In this document: one piece after another, positions 1-9,769 of the stretch
Layout: every line of letters begins with the position of its first letter
Position numbering within the stretch: position 1 is the stretch's first letter
Source of the DNA: Isotricha intestinalis
Taxonomy: Eukaryota; Ciliophora; Litostomatea; Vestibuliferida; Isotrichidae
Assembly (NCBI GenBank): GCA_023807065.1
Contig: JAJJLU010003703.1
Location: 1 to 36,742, forward strand
DNA: 36,742 bases
Direction: 5' to 3'
Made by a program: the position numbers and the translations under genes
Notes under the pieces: model-generated
Told to the model about the DNA's origin: nothing
What the model saw: only the letters and a program-made list of their open reading frames with translations
Databases searched by the model: none

Positions 1-713
1 ATTGTTTTAAGCCATAAAATTTCATTTTCGTTCCAACTCCCATCTCTAAAATATTTAGCTTAATTAAATTATATTATAATCTACTTGTTAATAAATATAT
101 TATTGATGTTGAACAAATTATAAATTCATTTTTATTCCAACTCCCCCCCAAAAATTTTTTTCGTTTTTGTAATTTGGGGGGGCGGAGTTGGAAGATTTTT
201 TACGGTAATTTTTTTTCAATATTATCTTTCATAGTCTTTTAAATTTAAATAAAACAATTTCTATTAATCATGAAATTTTCAAAAATCAACTATATATTAA
301 AAGAAAGAACTTTATAATAATTCCTTTTATAACTCATTTAAAACATTAGATTCTTTTTTATATCGAATTCTTTTTTGAAAAATGAAAATCATTAAAAATA
401 TTTCTTCTTTTTTACATTAAGACCATATAATCTAATTACATCCTTCATTTCCTTCTCATAATAAAATACATTTTGGATATTATTTTATTTTATGTATAAT
501 ATTCACATTATTGGTTTTTTATTTATTTACAAAAAAATTAAATAATATATTTTTAATTTTTAAAAATATTTTTATAATACATAAACAATCATATTTTTCT
601 TCTCTTTTACAATTTTTAAAATAGACTCTAAAAAACCTTCTCAAATAAACTAATCCAATTAATATAAAAATAAAAATAATATTTAAATTTTGATTTATTT
701 ATATTTTTTTGAA
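1..713. other. gene-free AT-rich end of window
   Basis: I see no coding sequence here. The stretch is mostly A/T homopolymers. It holds the motif TTCCAACTCCC at 31-41, the same motif at 135-145, and its reverse complement at 183-193, where it forms one arm of a hairpin (listed separately). No telomere-type short tandem repeat is visible at base 1, so this is either an internal cut or a contig end that misses the telomere. The last ~100 nt probably carry the 5' leader of the PH-domain gene. Confidence 0.6.
135..193. repeat. GC-rich imperfect inverted repeat (hairpin)
   Basis: TTCCAACTCC (135-144) pairs exactly with GGAGTTGGAA (184-193). The stem continues as a C run (145-149) against a G run (178-182) with one bulged C at 183. 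The loop is about 28 nt of A/T sequence. C7 and G7 runs are exceptional in DNA this AT-rich. A further direct copy of the left arm lies at 31-41. Function is unknown. Confidence 0.75.
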
Positions 714-1025
714 ATGAATGATGAAAACGGGAAAATAATTAAAACTGGATTTCTTATGAAATGTTCAAAATATTTAAGTAATTGGAAAATGAGATATGTT
801 GTATTGACTGATAAATATATTTTAACTTATATTGGAAATAATTTTGATTCTGAATGTACTATGGATTTACTATTATCTGAATGTTTTGGTCCTAAATTAA
901 TTTCAACTAAAGATAATTTAACTTTTTGTTTTGTTGCTGAAGGAAAAAAATATTTGTTTAAGGCAAAAGATGAAAATGAAAGAGATGAATGGTTTAAAAT
1001 TTTACAAGAGAAAATGTCAAAATAA
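714..1025 (+). CDS. small pleckstrin-homology (PH) domain protein
   Basis: This 103-residue protein is essentially one PH domain. It shows the opening strand KTGFLMK, the NWKMRYVVL strand typical of PH domains (W-x-x-R-x-x-x-L), and a C-terminal helix with the invariant Trp in ERDEWFKIL. PH domains usually bind phosphoinositides or protein partners and place proteins on membranes. Basic residues around strands 1 and 2 (K near the start, K and R in NWKMRY) are compatible with lipid binding, but specificity cannot be read. I start at the ATG at 714; an in-frame TTG upstream at 690 has no support. No catalytic domain is attached, so it is probably an adaptor. Neighbouring genes give no clue to its role. 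Confidence 0.8.
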   Translation: MNDENGKIIKTGFLMKCSKYLSNWKMRYVVLTDKYILTYIGNNFDSECTMDLLLSECFGPKLISTKDNLTFCFVAEGKKYLFKAKDENERDEWFKILQEKMSK

Positions 1026-1522
1026 ATATATAAAATAATAATTGATTTTTAAAAATTTTAAAATGTAAAATGTATTCTCAATGAAATTAATTTTACATTT
1101 ATTATTTAAACAAAGAATATATAACTCATATTTTTAACATCATTAGTATTAAAATCAGAGAGAAATTATAGAAGAAAAATTATTAAATATATAAATCATA
1201 TCATAAAGATTATTAGCATTAAAATTAAATGAATGAAAAAAGAAGGAAAATTATAAAACATATATACTCATATCATTGACATTATTAGTATTATTTATAA
1301 TTATTAAAAGAATATATTCTCGTTTTGATTAAATATTTATTAAAATAGGAAATTTTTTTACAATTAAATATATTTCACAATATCCTTTTATTACTTGCTT
1401 ATTTTTTTTCATTGAATTGGAAAAGTGTATAAAACTCAAGTTGCAGGAATAGTTTAATAAAAAATATTTAATAAATATATTAAAAAAAAAACAAATAGCT
1501 TAAGCAAGAATTAATTAAAAAA
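1026..1522. other. intergenic region with degenerate tandem repeat
   Basis: This 497-nt spacer separates the PH and RibD-like genes. It contains three diverged copies of a ~70-nt unit (listed separately). The final ~30 nt before the next ATG are A-rich, as before most genes here. I see no ORF or RNA gene. Confidence 0.55.
1115..1317. repeat. three degenerate ~70-nt tandem repeats
   Basis: Copies begin near 1115, 1184 and 1255. Each carries a version of ATATATAAxTCATAT, then CATTAGTATTAAAAT or its variants, then (copies 1 and 2) an AGAAGAAAAATTAT-like end. Copies differ by substitutions and small indels, so the array is old. It has no coding potential. Confidence 0.6.
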
Positions 1523-2260
1523 ATGGATTTCAAATTAGAGGAATATATCCTTCCAGATAGGCCATATATAATATGTTACATGATGCAATCACTAGATGGA
1601 AGTTCCTATGGTGATTGGTCTCAACAAACAATAGAAACTTTTAAACAAGTTCAAATTCAAGAGCCGAATTTCAAAGCAAAAGGAATAATAAATGGTTCAT
1701 CGACAATGGAAAAATTATATTTACCTAAAGATTACAAAATAGATTTATCTCCATTTAAAAATCAAAAAATAAATAAAAATGAAGATTTTAAATCAAATAA
1801 CAATTGTACAATGTATTTAATTGGTTTTGATGGAAAAGGGAAATTACAATATAAGCAATCAAATTATGATTGTTGGTTTTATCCAAGAAAAAATGAGAAA
1901 GTAGAATTTTTAAATGTTGTAACAGAACAAGTATCAGATGAATATTTATTATATTTAAGAAGTATTAATGTTTCATATATTATTGCAGGAAAAGATAAAA
2001 TTGATATTAAAATTGCTTTAACAAAATTAAAAAATTTATTTGGAATTGATAAATGTTTATTAGAAGGTGGTTCTATAATCAATGGAGTTTTTATTGATGT
2101 TGATTGTATTGATGAAGTTGCAGTATTTATTGCTCCTATTTTAGGAAATATTAATGGGAAACCTATTATTAATATTCAGAAAGTTGTTAATTTAGAATTT
2201 TTAAGTTCACAAACTTTTAATAAGGGAGATATACTTTTAAGATATAAAGTTAAGAAATAA
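1523..2260 (+). CDS. RibD C-terminal / bacterial DHFR-like reductase family protein
   Basis: The protein has 245 residues and looks like the RibD C-terminal reductase fold, which is related to dihydrofolate reductase. In bacteria and fungi this family reduces the ribosyl group of a riboflavin precursor with NADPH, but many stand-alone members have other or unknown substrates. Visible signatures are the N-terminal strand followed by QSLDGS (the family's S-L-D-G), an ING-S-T turn near residue 57 (family D-A-x-x-x-G-x-x-T), LLEGGSIINGVFI (the E-G-G cofactor loop) near residue 180, and IDEVAVFIAPILG at the end. The RibD deaminase domain is absent, so it is a reductase-only protein. No intron interrupts it. 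The family is mainly bacterial, so lateral acquisition is likely. The exact reaction cannot be assigned. Confidence 0.75.
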   Translation: MDFKLEEYILPDRPYIICYMMQSLDGSSYGDWSQQTIETFKQVQIQEPNFKAKGIINGSSTMEKLYLPKDYKIDLSPFKNQKINKNEDFKSNNNCTMYLIGFDGKGKLQYKQSNYDCWFYPRKNEKVEFLNVVTEQVSDEYLLYLRSINVSYIIAGKDKIDIKIALTKLKNLFGIDKCLLEGGSIINGVFIDVDCIDEVAVFIAPILGNINGKPIINIQKVVNLEFLSSQTFNKGDILLRYKVKK

Positions 2261-2320
2261 TTGTTATATTTAAATTAATTTTAGTTATTTATAAGTATTT
2301 ATATCTAATTTTTATATATG

Positions 2321-4537
2321 TCATTTAAGATTTTGTCTGCTTTTTATATCAAGGAAAATTTGAATTTTTTGAATAAATTCTTTTATTAATTCATAATTTA
2401 AAAAATCTATCACTAATAATTGATTTATCTTGTTTTCATCATTAAAATATATAAATACAGAATTTTTATATTTTATATTATTTTTTATATATTGTAAATT
2501 GCTATATTTTATAACGGTTAAAGATATAAATTTTTTATCTGAATTTTCATTTTCATTTTCATTATAAATAAAAAGTTTTGAAAAGGTTATTACTAAAAAA
2601 CATTCTTTTATTTTGTTTTCATTTTTCATTTGACATTTATATATATTTTCTTTATCAACACTTTTATTTATTAAAATTTCATCGATATTTGAAAATTCAT
2701 TGGGTAAATTTATATTACTTATATCATCTTCTTTTTCTTCTTTTTTAATATTTAAATTTTTTTTAATTTCACTTAAACCAGATGATATTCTTTTCTTAAA
2801 AAAAGATATAAAAGGATTATTCTTATTATCAATTTCAACACTTTTATTATCATCTTCTATTTTTTTTCCTTCTGATTTTAATCGTTTACATAATAAACAT
2901 TTATTTCCATGAGAAATTATAGGTAATTTATACTTTAATAAAATATCATGAATTCCTTTATATCCTCCATAAACATATGAAATATATTTTACATTTTTGG
3001 TTTGTAAAAATTTGACAAGTTTTTCCAAAAGTTTATTTTCAAAAATTATATTATTAAATTCATTTTCTTTAAAATCTATTTTATAATTATGAAAACTTTT
3101 TCTTCTTAAATGAGTATATAAATTTGTAATTTCATTCCCACTGATTATTTGTTTATATTTTCTATAATCTGTTTCTTTAAAATAATTTGTTTCTGTAATT
3201 AAAAATATTATATGTGTTTTTTCTATATTTTTTCCACCAATTTCTACTAAAATTTGATTATAAATACTAGTAAAAGATTCATCATTTTCATCTTCATTAT
3301 TTTCATAAATTTTAACTTTGGTTAAATTAGGAATAAAAAATTCTATTAAATAACCTGGATTAATAGTGGTTTCATCCATATTAATAAAATTATTAACTCC
3401 TCTTTTTTCTTTTATATCAATAACTCTTAAATCAACAATTATATAATTTTCTAAATTTGGGATTTTTAAATTACAATAAATACATTCTGGATTTTTAATT
3501 TTTTGAAATTTATTAATAAAACAAGGACATTCATCATTAATACATTTAATTTGATCTTGATAAATTAAAGATAAGACTTCAGAAGGGAAAATAGGTAAAC
3601 AATAAAATAAATTAGGAGAATAATTTTCAAATAATTCTTTAATTTGATTTGATTGAAAAGTAAATATATTTAAATTATTTCCTAATTTAAATAAACTTTT
3701 AGGAGTTATTAAATATAAATCAATTGCTCTTTGAATTAAATCATCAACATCATCCTTATCTTTAAATTTTAATTGACTGATAATACTAGGAACTTGTGCT
3801 TCTTCAACTTCTTTAATTTTATTTTTATTTTTAATTAAAAAAGCAATGCAAATAAAATGCAATAAATAACTATCATTAAATAATATTAATTTATCCCATA
3901 AATGATAAATAGTTTCTAATGAATTTTTACTATATTGTTTTTAATAAAATATTTTTACTTTGCAAAAACTGTTAATATCCATGAAGTAGCATAAACTTCA
4001 GGAGTTAAATATGAGTTATCTAATATTATTTTAATTTCTGGGTCATGATAATTTAAAAGTATATTTAATAAAGATAAGCTTGATTGTAAAGAAAAAAATT
4101 CATCTTCTAGGAAATAATTAGTTAAAAATTTATCAACGAATGCAACAAATAAATTATATAATTTTGAAAAAGAAATATTTAATTTTTGCTTTATTAAAAC
4201 AAATGGACCTACTATTTCATTTAGTCCTTGTTTATATTTAAAATTATGTTTTTGACAATAATATGTTATGATATATTCTGAATATTCAACAAAACTAAAT
4301 TGAATTTTTCTTTCCAATGTTCTTGTTCTATCACAATCATTATGTATTACTTTTTGATTTTTTAAATTTAATTTTATATTAAACAATTCTGAATCATCTT
4401 TCATAAAATCATGATGAAAAATATTTGATTCAAATAATATTTTCTATTAATTATTATTTAATATTTACTTCCCATGATGATATTCTATCTGAAGTTATTT
4501 CTTTAAAAAAATTATTTTCTTCGTTTTTTTTTATCAT
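2321..4537 (-). CDS. TBC1D23: TBC1D23-like protein (TBC, rhodanese, C-terminal PH-like domain)
   Basis: The gene has three exons (4537-4469, 4443-3959, 3929-2321) giving about 720 residues, against 699 in human TBC1D23. The spliced N-terminus restores SSWEKILFES next to VIHNDCDRTR, the TBC1D23-type opening of the TBC domain, followed by HNFKYKQGLNEIVGPF. The second splice restores a continuous TIYHLWDKLILFNDSYLLHF helix. A Cys-rich segment precedes a rhodanese-like domain (IIVDLRVID, near residue 350; YVYGGYKGIHDIL), and a C-terminal PH-like domain follows from about residue 610. TBC1D23 is a golgin adaptor that captures endosome-derived vesicles at the trans-Golgi, and its TBC domain is catalytically inactive. 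No TBC Arg/Gln finger is obvious here either. The stop is TGA. The gene is divergent from DHX37 and tail-to-tail with the RibD-like gene, 60 nt away. Confidence 0.85.
3930..3958 (-). other. 29-nt spliceosomal intron, TBC1D23 intron 2
   Basis: The minus strand reads GTAAAAATAT...CAATATAG. Without removal, translation stops at once; with removal, the TBC domain continues in frame (phase 2). Confidence 0.85.
4444..4468 (-). other. 25-nt spliceosomal intron, TBC1D23 intron 1
   Basis: The minus strand reads GTAAATATTA...TTAATAG, phase 0. Removing it joins ...ISSWE to KILFES... and matches the TBC1D23 N-terminus. Unspliced, the frame contains TAA and TAG. Confidence 0.8.
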
Positions 4538-4637
4538 ATCTTTTTTCAATATGATAATATTTTTTATAATAATTAATTATTCATTTTTAAAACTATTATC
4601 ATTAAAATTTTAAATAATTATTTTTAATTATATTTTT
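4538..4637. promoter_or_regulatory. 100-nt divergent promoter region, TBC1D23 / DHX37
   Basis: Only 100 nt separate the two divergent start codons, so both promoters and both 5' leaders must fit or overlap here. The sequence is almost pure A/T. No specific factor site can be named. Confidence 0.5.
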
Positions 4638-7600
4638 TTGATGGAAGAACAGTCAAAAAAATTATCAAAAAGTAAAAAAAGAAGAATAAAAAGAAGAGAA
4701 AAATATATTTCTTTAAAAAACATAGAAAATCAAAAGAGACAAGAAATTATAAATTCTTTAATAGAACATAATAAAAAAGAAGGCCAATATACACTAAACT
4801 TATTATCAGTGAAAAATTTAGGTAGAAAAAGAAAAAAATCAAAAACTCAAAAAAAAAATAATAAAAATTCCATTTCATCAGAAGAATCAAATGAAGAAAA
4901 TGATAATAAATCAATAATATCATCATCATCAGAAAAAGAAAGTGAAAAAGATAAAATAAATAAAAATATAGTATCAAAAGAAGAAAAATTAAAAAATCAA
5001 GAAGAACTTTTATCCAAAATAAAAGAAGAAAGAAAAAAGGAAGAACAATTAGAAGAATACTTAGAATTAAAAGACATAATAATAGATGATATTCCAATAT
5101 TTAAACCTTCAGAAAAGGATTTAATATATATAAAAAGAACAGAAAAAATAATAAATTCACGTATAAATTTACCAATATTAAAACAAGAAGATGAAATAAT
5201 GTATGCAATAAATAATTGTTTAGTAACAATAATTTGTGGAGAAACAGGATCAGGAAAAAGTACTCAAATACCTCAATTTATATATGAAAAAGGATATACT
5301 AATATTATTGGTAATATTATTATTACTCAACCAAGAAGAATTTCTGCAAGAAGTCTTTCGATGAGATTATCTGAAGAATTAAATGTTGTTTTTGGAAATG
5401 AAGTAGGATATCAAATTAGATTTGAAAATTTATATAATGAAAATAATACTAAAATTAAATTTGTCACTGATGGTATTTTACTTAAAGAAATTGAGAATGA
5501 TCAATTGTTATCTAAGTATTCTGTTGTTATTATTGATGAAGCTCATGAAAGAACTGTTAATAGTGATTTGTTAATTGGATTTATTTCACAAATTATTAAA
5601 TTGAGATATTCGCTTTGGAGAAAAGGAAAAAAATATTCTAATAGTAATAAATTTATATATCCTTTAAGACTAGTTATTATGAGTGCTACACTTAGTGTTT
5701 CTGATTTTAGTGAAAGTAATATTTTTTTACCTTTTATTCAACCTAAAGTTGTTGAAGTTAGTTCTAGACAATTTAAAGTTAATGTTATTCATAGTAAAAA
5801 TACTAAACCTAATTATATGGAAGAAGCTTTTAAATTATGTGTTAAAATACATAGGAAATTACCAGATGGAAATGTATTAGTTTTTTTAACTGGAAAAAAA
5901 GAAATATTAGAATTATGTAAAAAACTTACAGAAGAATTTAGTAAAAATTACATAGAAGAAATGAACACAAATAATGATAATAATAATGAAAATCCAAATA
6001 TGATAAAACCAGAGGAAGAAATAATAAAAGAATTAGAAGAAAAAAAAAATAGCATAGAAGAAGAAAAAAAAGAACAATCATATAATCCAGTAATAATTCT
6101 TCCATTATATTCATCAATGCCAAAAGAAGACCAAATGAAAATATATGAAGAACATAAAGGAAAGAGAATGTTTGTAATAAGTACAAATGTAGCAGAAACA
6201 TCATTAACAATACCATCAATAAGATATGTAATAGATACAGGAAAAGTAAAAAAAAGAATATATAAATCAGGATTATCATTTAGTACATTTGAAATTGAAT
6301 GGATTTCTCAAGCAAGTGCAAATCAAAGAATGGGAAGAGCAGGAAGAACTTGTGAAGGTTATTGTTATCGATTATATTCTAATGGATTATTTAATAAAAT
6401 GGATAAATTTACTATGCCTCAAATTTCCAATTGCCCTTTATCGCAAGTTATTTTAACTTTAAAATCTATGAATGTTAAAAATATTCATAAATTTCCATTT
6501 TTAACTAAACCTAATAGTTTCTTTTTATATAAAGGAATTGAACATTTAATTGTGTTAAATGCTTTGAAAAGTGATGGAAATGAAAATGAAGTTAGAATTA
6601 ATAAAATTATAAACTTATTGAAATTAAATAAAGAAAATGAAAATGAAAACGAAGAAAGTAATGATAGTACAATTATTACTGATATTGGAAAATTAATGAG
6701 TAAATTTCCTATTGAACCTAAATTTTCCAAATTATTAATTATGGGAAATGGATTTAAATTATGTGAATATTTAATTATTATTGTTTCTTTTTTAAGTGTT
6801 GAAAATCCTTTTGATTTTTCTAATATGAAATTATCTTATAAAGACTTTATTGATGAAATGAAAGATATTCATATATATCATGCAAATAGTGATTTTATTT
6901 GTTATTTAAATTATTTTATTTTATTATTTAAAGGTAAAGAATGTAAAATTAAAATTAATGATAGAAAATATGAAGAAATTAAAAATTTAATTGGACAATT
7001 ATATACAATTTGTCAAAATATTTTCAAAAGTAAATTAACAAAAATAAATGAATTATCTTTTCCAAACAAAGAACAACAAAATTTAATAATGCAAATATTA
7101 CTAACAGGTTTTATAGATAATATTGCAAGAAAAAAAGTACTTTATGATGAAGTAGGGAATACAATAACAGAAAAAAATACTCAAATATTAAAGAAAAAAA
7201 CAATATATGAATGTAATGAAAATAATATAGAATGTAAATTACATTATTTTTCAGTTTTGAATGAAAATTTTCCTGAATTAATAATATATAAAGAAATAAT
7301 AAGTGAAAATGGGAAAAGTTATCTTCAATTATTATCAACAGTAAATAAAGAATGGTTATATAATATTGGAGGAAGTTTAATAAAATCTTCTTTATCATTT
7401 TCATTTAAAGAACCATATTATAATAAATTTACAGATTCTATTTATTGTTTTGTTAATATTATTTATGGTTATAAAAATTGGGATATACCAAATGTTGCTG
7501 TTGAAATGGATAAAAGTGATATTAATTATTTTAGATATTTTTCAAGATTACTTTTAGAAGGTGAAATTTTAAGTGAAATGAAACAATATAAAAATAAATT

Positions 7601-7820
7601 AAACAGTAATCCTAATATTATTACTAATAAATTTTCTGATATGTATACTAAGGTTAATAAATTAATTACTCTTTTAAAAGATAATAAAATTACTTCTAAA
7701 GAATTATTGATTAGTAAATTAAAAAATAATAATCAATTTTTGAAAGAAATTATTTTAATGTGGTATGATGATATAAAAATAAAAAATAATATAAAATTGA
7801 ATTGGCCTTTTCTTAAATAA
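4638..7820 (+). CDS. DHX37: DEAH-box RNA helicase DHX37/Dhr1-like
   Basis: The protein has 1060 residues. DHX37/Dhr1 uses ATP to release U3 snoRNA from pre-ribosomes during 18S rRNA and small-subunit maturation in the nucleolus. Visible motifs are the Walker A GETGSGKST near residue 200, DEAH in IIDEAHERT near 300, MSATL near 348, TNVAETSLTIPSIRYVIDTG, and the motif VI QRMGRAGRT near 563, followed by HA2/OB C-terminal domains. Assignment to DHX37 rather than another DEAH protein rests on the lysine-rich N-terminus with a NLGRKRKK segment, SRQFKVNVIHSKNT, KIHRKLPDGNVLVFLTGKKE, and a long acidic insert in RecA2 (residues about 435-485) where DHX37 also has one. There is no intron. The C-terminus ends in a W-P-F-L tail. 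Expression is probably growth-linked. Confidence 0.9.
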   Translation: MMEEQSKKLSKSKKRRIKRREKYISLKNIENQKRQEIINSLIEHNKKEGQYTLNLLSVKNLGRKRKKSKTQKKNNKNSISSEESNEENDNKSIISSSSEKESEKDKINKNIVSKEEKLKNQEELLSKIKEERKKEEQLEEYLELKDIIIDDIPIFKPSEKDLIYIKRTEKIINSRINLPILKQEDEIMYAINNCLVTIICGETGSGKSTQIPQFIYEKGYTNIIGNIIITQPRRISARSLSMRLSEELNVVFGNEVGYQIRFENLYNENNTKIKFVTDGILLKEIENDQLLSKYSVVIIDEAHERTVNSDLLIGFISQIIKLRYSLWRKGKKYSNSNKFIYPLRLVIMSATLSVSDFSESNIFLPFIQPKVVEVSSRQFKVNVIHSKNTKPNYMEEAFKLCVKIHRKLPDGNVLVFLTGKKEILELCKKLTEEFSKNYIEEMNTNNDNNNENPNMIKPEEEIIKELEEKKNSIEEEKKEQSYNPVIILPLYSSMPKEDQMKIYEEHKGKRMFVISTNVAETSLTIPSIRYVIDTGKVKKRIYKSGLSFSTFEIEWISQASANQRMGRAGRTCEGYCYRLYSNGLFNKMDKFTMPQISNCPLSQVILTLKSMNVKNIHKFPFLTKPNSFFLYKGIEHLIVLNALKSDGNENEVRINKIINLLKLNKENENENEESNDSTIITDIGKLMSKFPIEPKFSKLLIMGNGFKLCEYLIIIVSFLSVENPFDFSNMKLSYKDFIDEMKDIHIYHANSDFICYLNYFILLFKGKECKIKINDRKYEEIKNLIGQLYTICQNIFKSKLTKINELSFPNKEQQNLIMQILLTGFIDNIARKKVLYDEVGNTITEKNTQILKKKTIYECNENNIECKLHYFSVLNENFPELIIYKEIISENGKSYLQLLSTVNKEWLYNIGGSLIKSSLSFSFKEPYYNKFTDSIYCFVNIIYGYKNWDIPNVAVEMDKSDINYFRYFSRLLLEGEILSEMKQYKNKLNSNPNIITNKFSDMYTKVNKLITLLKDNKITSKELLISKLKNNNQFLKEIILMWYDDIKIKNNIKLNWPFLK

Positions 7821-7998
7821 ATAATGATATTTAATAAATTTAAATTATGGATTTATTTTAAAATTTTTATATTTTTTATTGTCCATTTTTTATTCGATTG
7901 AAAATTACTGTTAAAAATGAATAATCATAGTTAATATTTTGATTTGTATGAATTCTGATATTAAAAATTATTTAAATATATAAATATAGAATAATTAA

Positions 7999-8508
7999 AT
8001 GGGAGTAGGAAAAATTAGTTTAAAAAAAATTTTAGTGATGTCTTTTGATGATTCATTTCTTCCTAGTTTTACCAAAATAATTTTTAAAAAGATAATAACA
8101 ATTCCTGAAGATATAGGTTTCTACAATTTAACAAATAAAGATAATAGCTCAATTTATACATTTTTATCAAGTAAAATTAGAAGAATTTGGATTCACCATT
8201 TTATAGGAACTCATGGGATTATTATACTATATGAAGGAGAAGAAAGTAAAGATAATATATCTGAAATTATGAGTATATTAAGTAACTCTTATTTAGAAAA
8301 TGTCCCTGTTTTATTTATAATGAGTAAAAAACTTGAAAAAGATTATGATTATTTAGAAAAATTAAGATTTAATTTGTATGTCAAATCAATTTTATTTAAT
8401 ATAATTTTTATAAATTTTGATATTCGAACAAAAGAAAATGAACTATTTTATGGAATAGATTGGTTACAAGATAATTTATATCAAATTCAAACAATAAATA
8501 GTAATTAA
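7999..8508 (+). CDS. Arf-like protein lacking nucleotide-binding motifs (predicted pseudo-GTPase)
   Basis: This 169-residue protein follows the Arf/Arl fold from end to end but has lost the GTP-binding signatures. KKILVMSFDDSFLPS sits where Arf has its first strand and P-loop (G-x-x-x-x-G-K-T), with no Gly-Lys-Thr. TIPEDIGF matches the switch I T-I-P-T-x-G-F. FLSSKIRRIWIHHFIGTHGI matches W-D-x-G-G-Q-x-x-x-R-x-x-W-x-x-Y-F-x-x-x-x-G, but W-D-x-G-G-Q is gone. VPVLFIMSKKLEK replaces the N-K-x-D motif. The end GIDWLQDNL matches the Arf C-terminal G-L-x-W-L helix. Length is near the usual ~180. Gly2 could be myristoylated, though residue 6 is Ile. I infer a scaffold or effector-binding role. It lies 126 nt upstream of IFT46 on the same strand, but shared function is speculative. 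Confidence 0.7.
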   Translation: MGVGKISLKKILVMSFDDSFLPSFTKIIFKKIITIPEDIGFYNLTNKDNSSIYTFLSSKIRRIWIHHFIGTHGIIILYEGEESKDNISEIMSILSNSYLENVPVLFIMSKKLEKDYDYLEKLRFNLYVKSILFNIIFINFDIRTKENELFYGIDWLQDNLYQIQTINSN

Positions 8509-8634
8509 AAAAAAATTTAAAAAAATATAAATTCATTTTTAAAAAAATTTTAACCAAATAAATATAATGCCTATATAAATAAATAAACAATTTTTAAAAA
8601 CCCCTTTTTAAAAAAATATTTTTAAAAAAAAAAC

Positions 8635-9557
8635 ATGTCAGACCAAAAAGGTGATTTAAAATATTATGACAACCAACCATACGACATGGAAATGAACATA
8701 GAGCAAGATGATGATGAATCTCCTGAGCAAATAATCCAAAATAAAAAGCAAGTAGATCAAGAAGAAAACGAGGGAACATATCAAGAAGTGAAAGTAGCTC
8801 CTCCAATAATAAAAGCCTTACCAAAATTTGATATATCAAAATTTGAAGATTTAGCATCAACTCCAGATCAAAAAGAACTTCTTTCAATAATGAAAAGGTA
8901 AAACAATTAATAATATAAAATTATAGTTTCTCTCCTTTAGAAATGCAATTAGATACAAAATTAAAACCTTTTATTCCAAGTTATTTACCTTCAATTGGTG
9001 AAGTAGATGCCTTTTTAAAAATTAATCGTCCTGATAATTTACCTGAAGAATTAGGTCTTTCTATAATGGATGAACCTACAATAAAAGGTGTTGATAAGTA
9101 TATTTTAGAAATGGAATTGGCTGAAACTACAAAAACTAAAATTGATAAATTTAATGTTAAAAGTATTGTTGATGCTGAAAAGAAACCTAATGAAATTTCT
9201 GATTGGATTAATAAAATAGGAGATTTACAAAAAAGAAAAGTTCCTACTGAAGTTAATTATGAAAATAAAATGCCTGATATTGAAGGTTTAATGCAAGTTT
9301 GGCCTGAAAAAGAAGAAATGAAATTTAAAGAAATTCCATTTCCTGATGAAAAATTAAATATTCCTTTAGATTCTTATGCTAAGTTAGTCTGCAATATGGT
9401 TGATATTCCTATTCATAATTCTAAAGGAGGAAAAAGTAAAAGTCTTATTGAAAGCTTACATGTTCTTTTTACTTTGTATTCTGGATTTAAAGAAAATGCA
9501 CATTTTCAAAATATTAAAGAAGAGAAAAATAAAGATTTTCAATCTATGAAATTTTAA
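8635..9557 (+). CDS. IFT46: intraflagellar transport protein 46 (IFT-B core)
   Basis: The gene has two exons (8635-8897 and 8927-9557) and about 297 residues, near the human 304. IFT46 is a core subunit of the IFT-B train, needed for cilium assembly and for carrying outer-arm dynein into the cilium. The diagnostic block LDTKLKPFIPSYLPSIGEVD is followed by AFLKINRPDNLPEELGL and LDEPT-like MDEPTIKG. Splicing supplies the preceding SFSPLEM, matching the P-x-E-I-x-L lead-in of other IFT46 proteins. The N-terminal ~55 residues are acidic and poorly conserved, as usual, and the C-terminal half contains SLHVLFTLYSGFKEN. Its presence shows that the organism builds motile cilia or flagella. The stop is TAA. 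Confidence 0.92.
8898..8926 (+). other. 29-nt spliceosomal intron, IFT46
   Basis: The intron reads GTAAAACAAT...AAATTATAG, phase 2. The downstream TTTAG at 8936-8940 would give a wrong frame, whereas TATAG at 8922-8926 keeps the IFT46 frame. Confidence 0.85.
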
Positions 9558-9769
9558 GAAATTGGGTTTTTAAATCTAATTTTTTTTGTTTTTTTCATTT
9601 TCTTTTAAATTTTATTTATTTTCTTTTTAACTTTACATTGATTTGAACTTTATAAAAAACGATTAAATTTAAAATATTTTATTATTTATTATTAGGTTTT
9701 TAATCTATTATATTATTTAATTTATTAAATTAATATTCATATAAATATTAATTTTAAAAATTGAATTTT

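Noticed and set aside
4747..7404. Long Leu/Phe/Tyr-rich ORFs on the minus strand inside DHX37 (also inside the NDR kinase, NIF phosphatase and POC1)
   Set aside because: They are antisense to well-recognised domains; in AT-rich coding DNA the complement reads as Leu/Phe/Tyr without stops.
8936..8940. TTTAG as the IFT46 acceptor site (43-nt intron)
   Set aside because: It shifts the reading frame out of the IFT46 domain; TATAG at 8922-8926 keeps it and adds a conserved lead-in.
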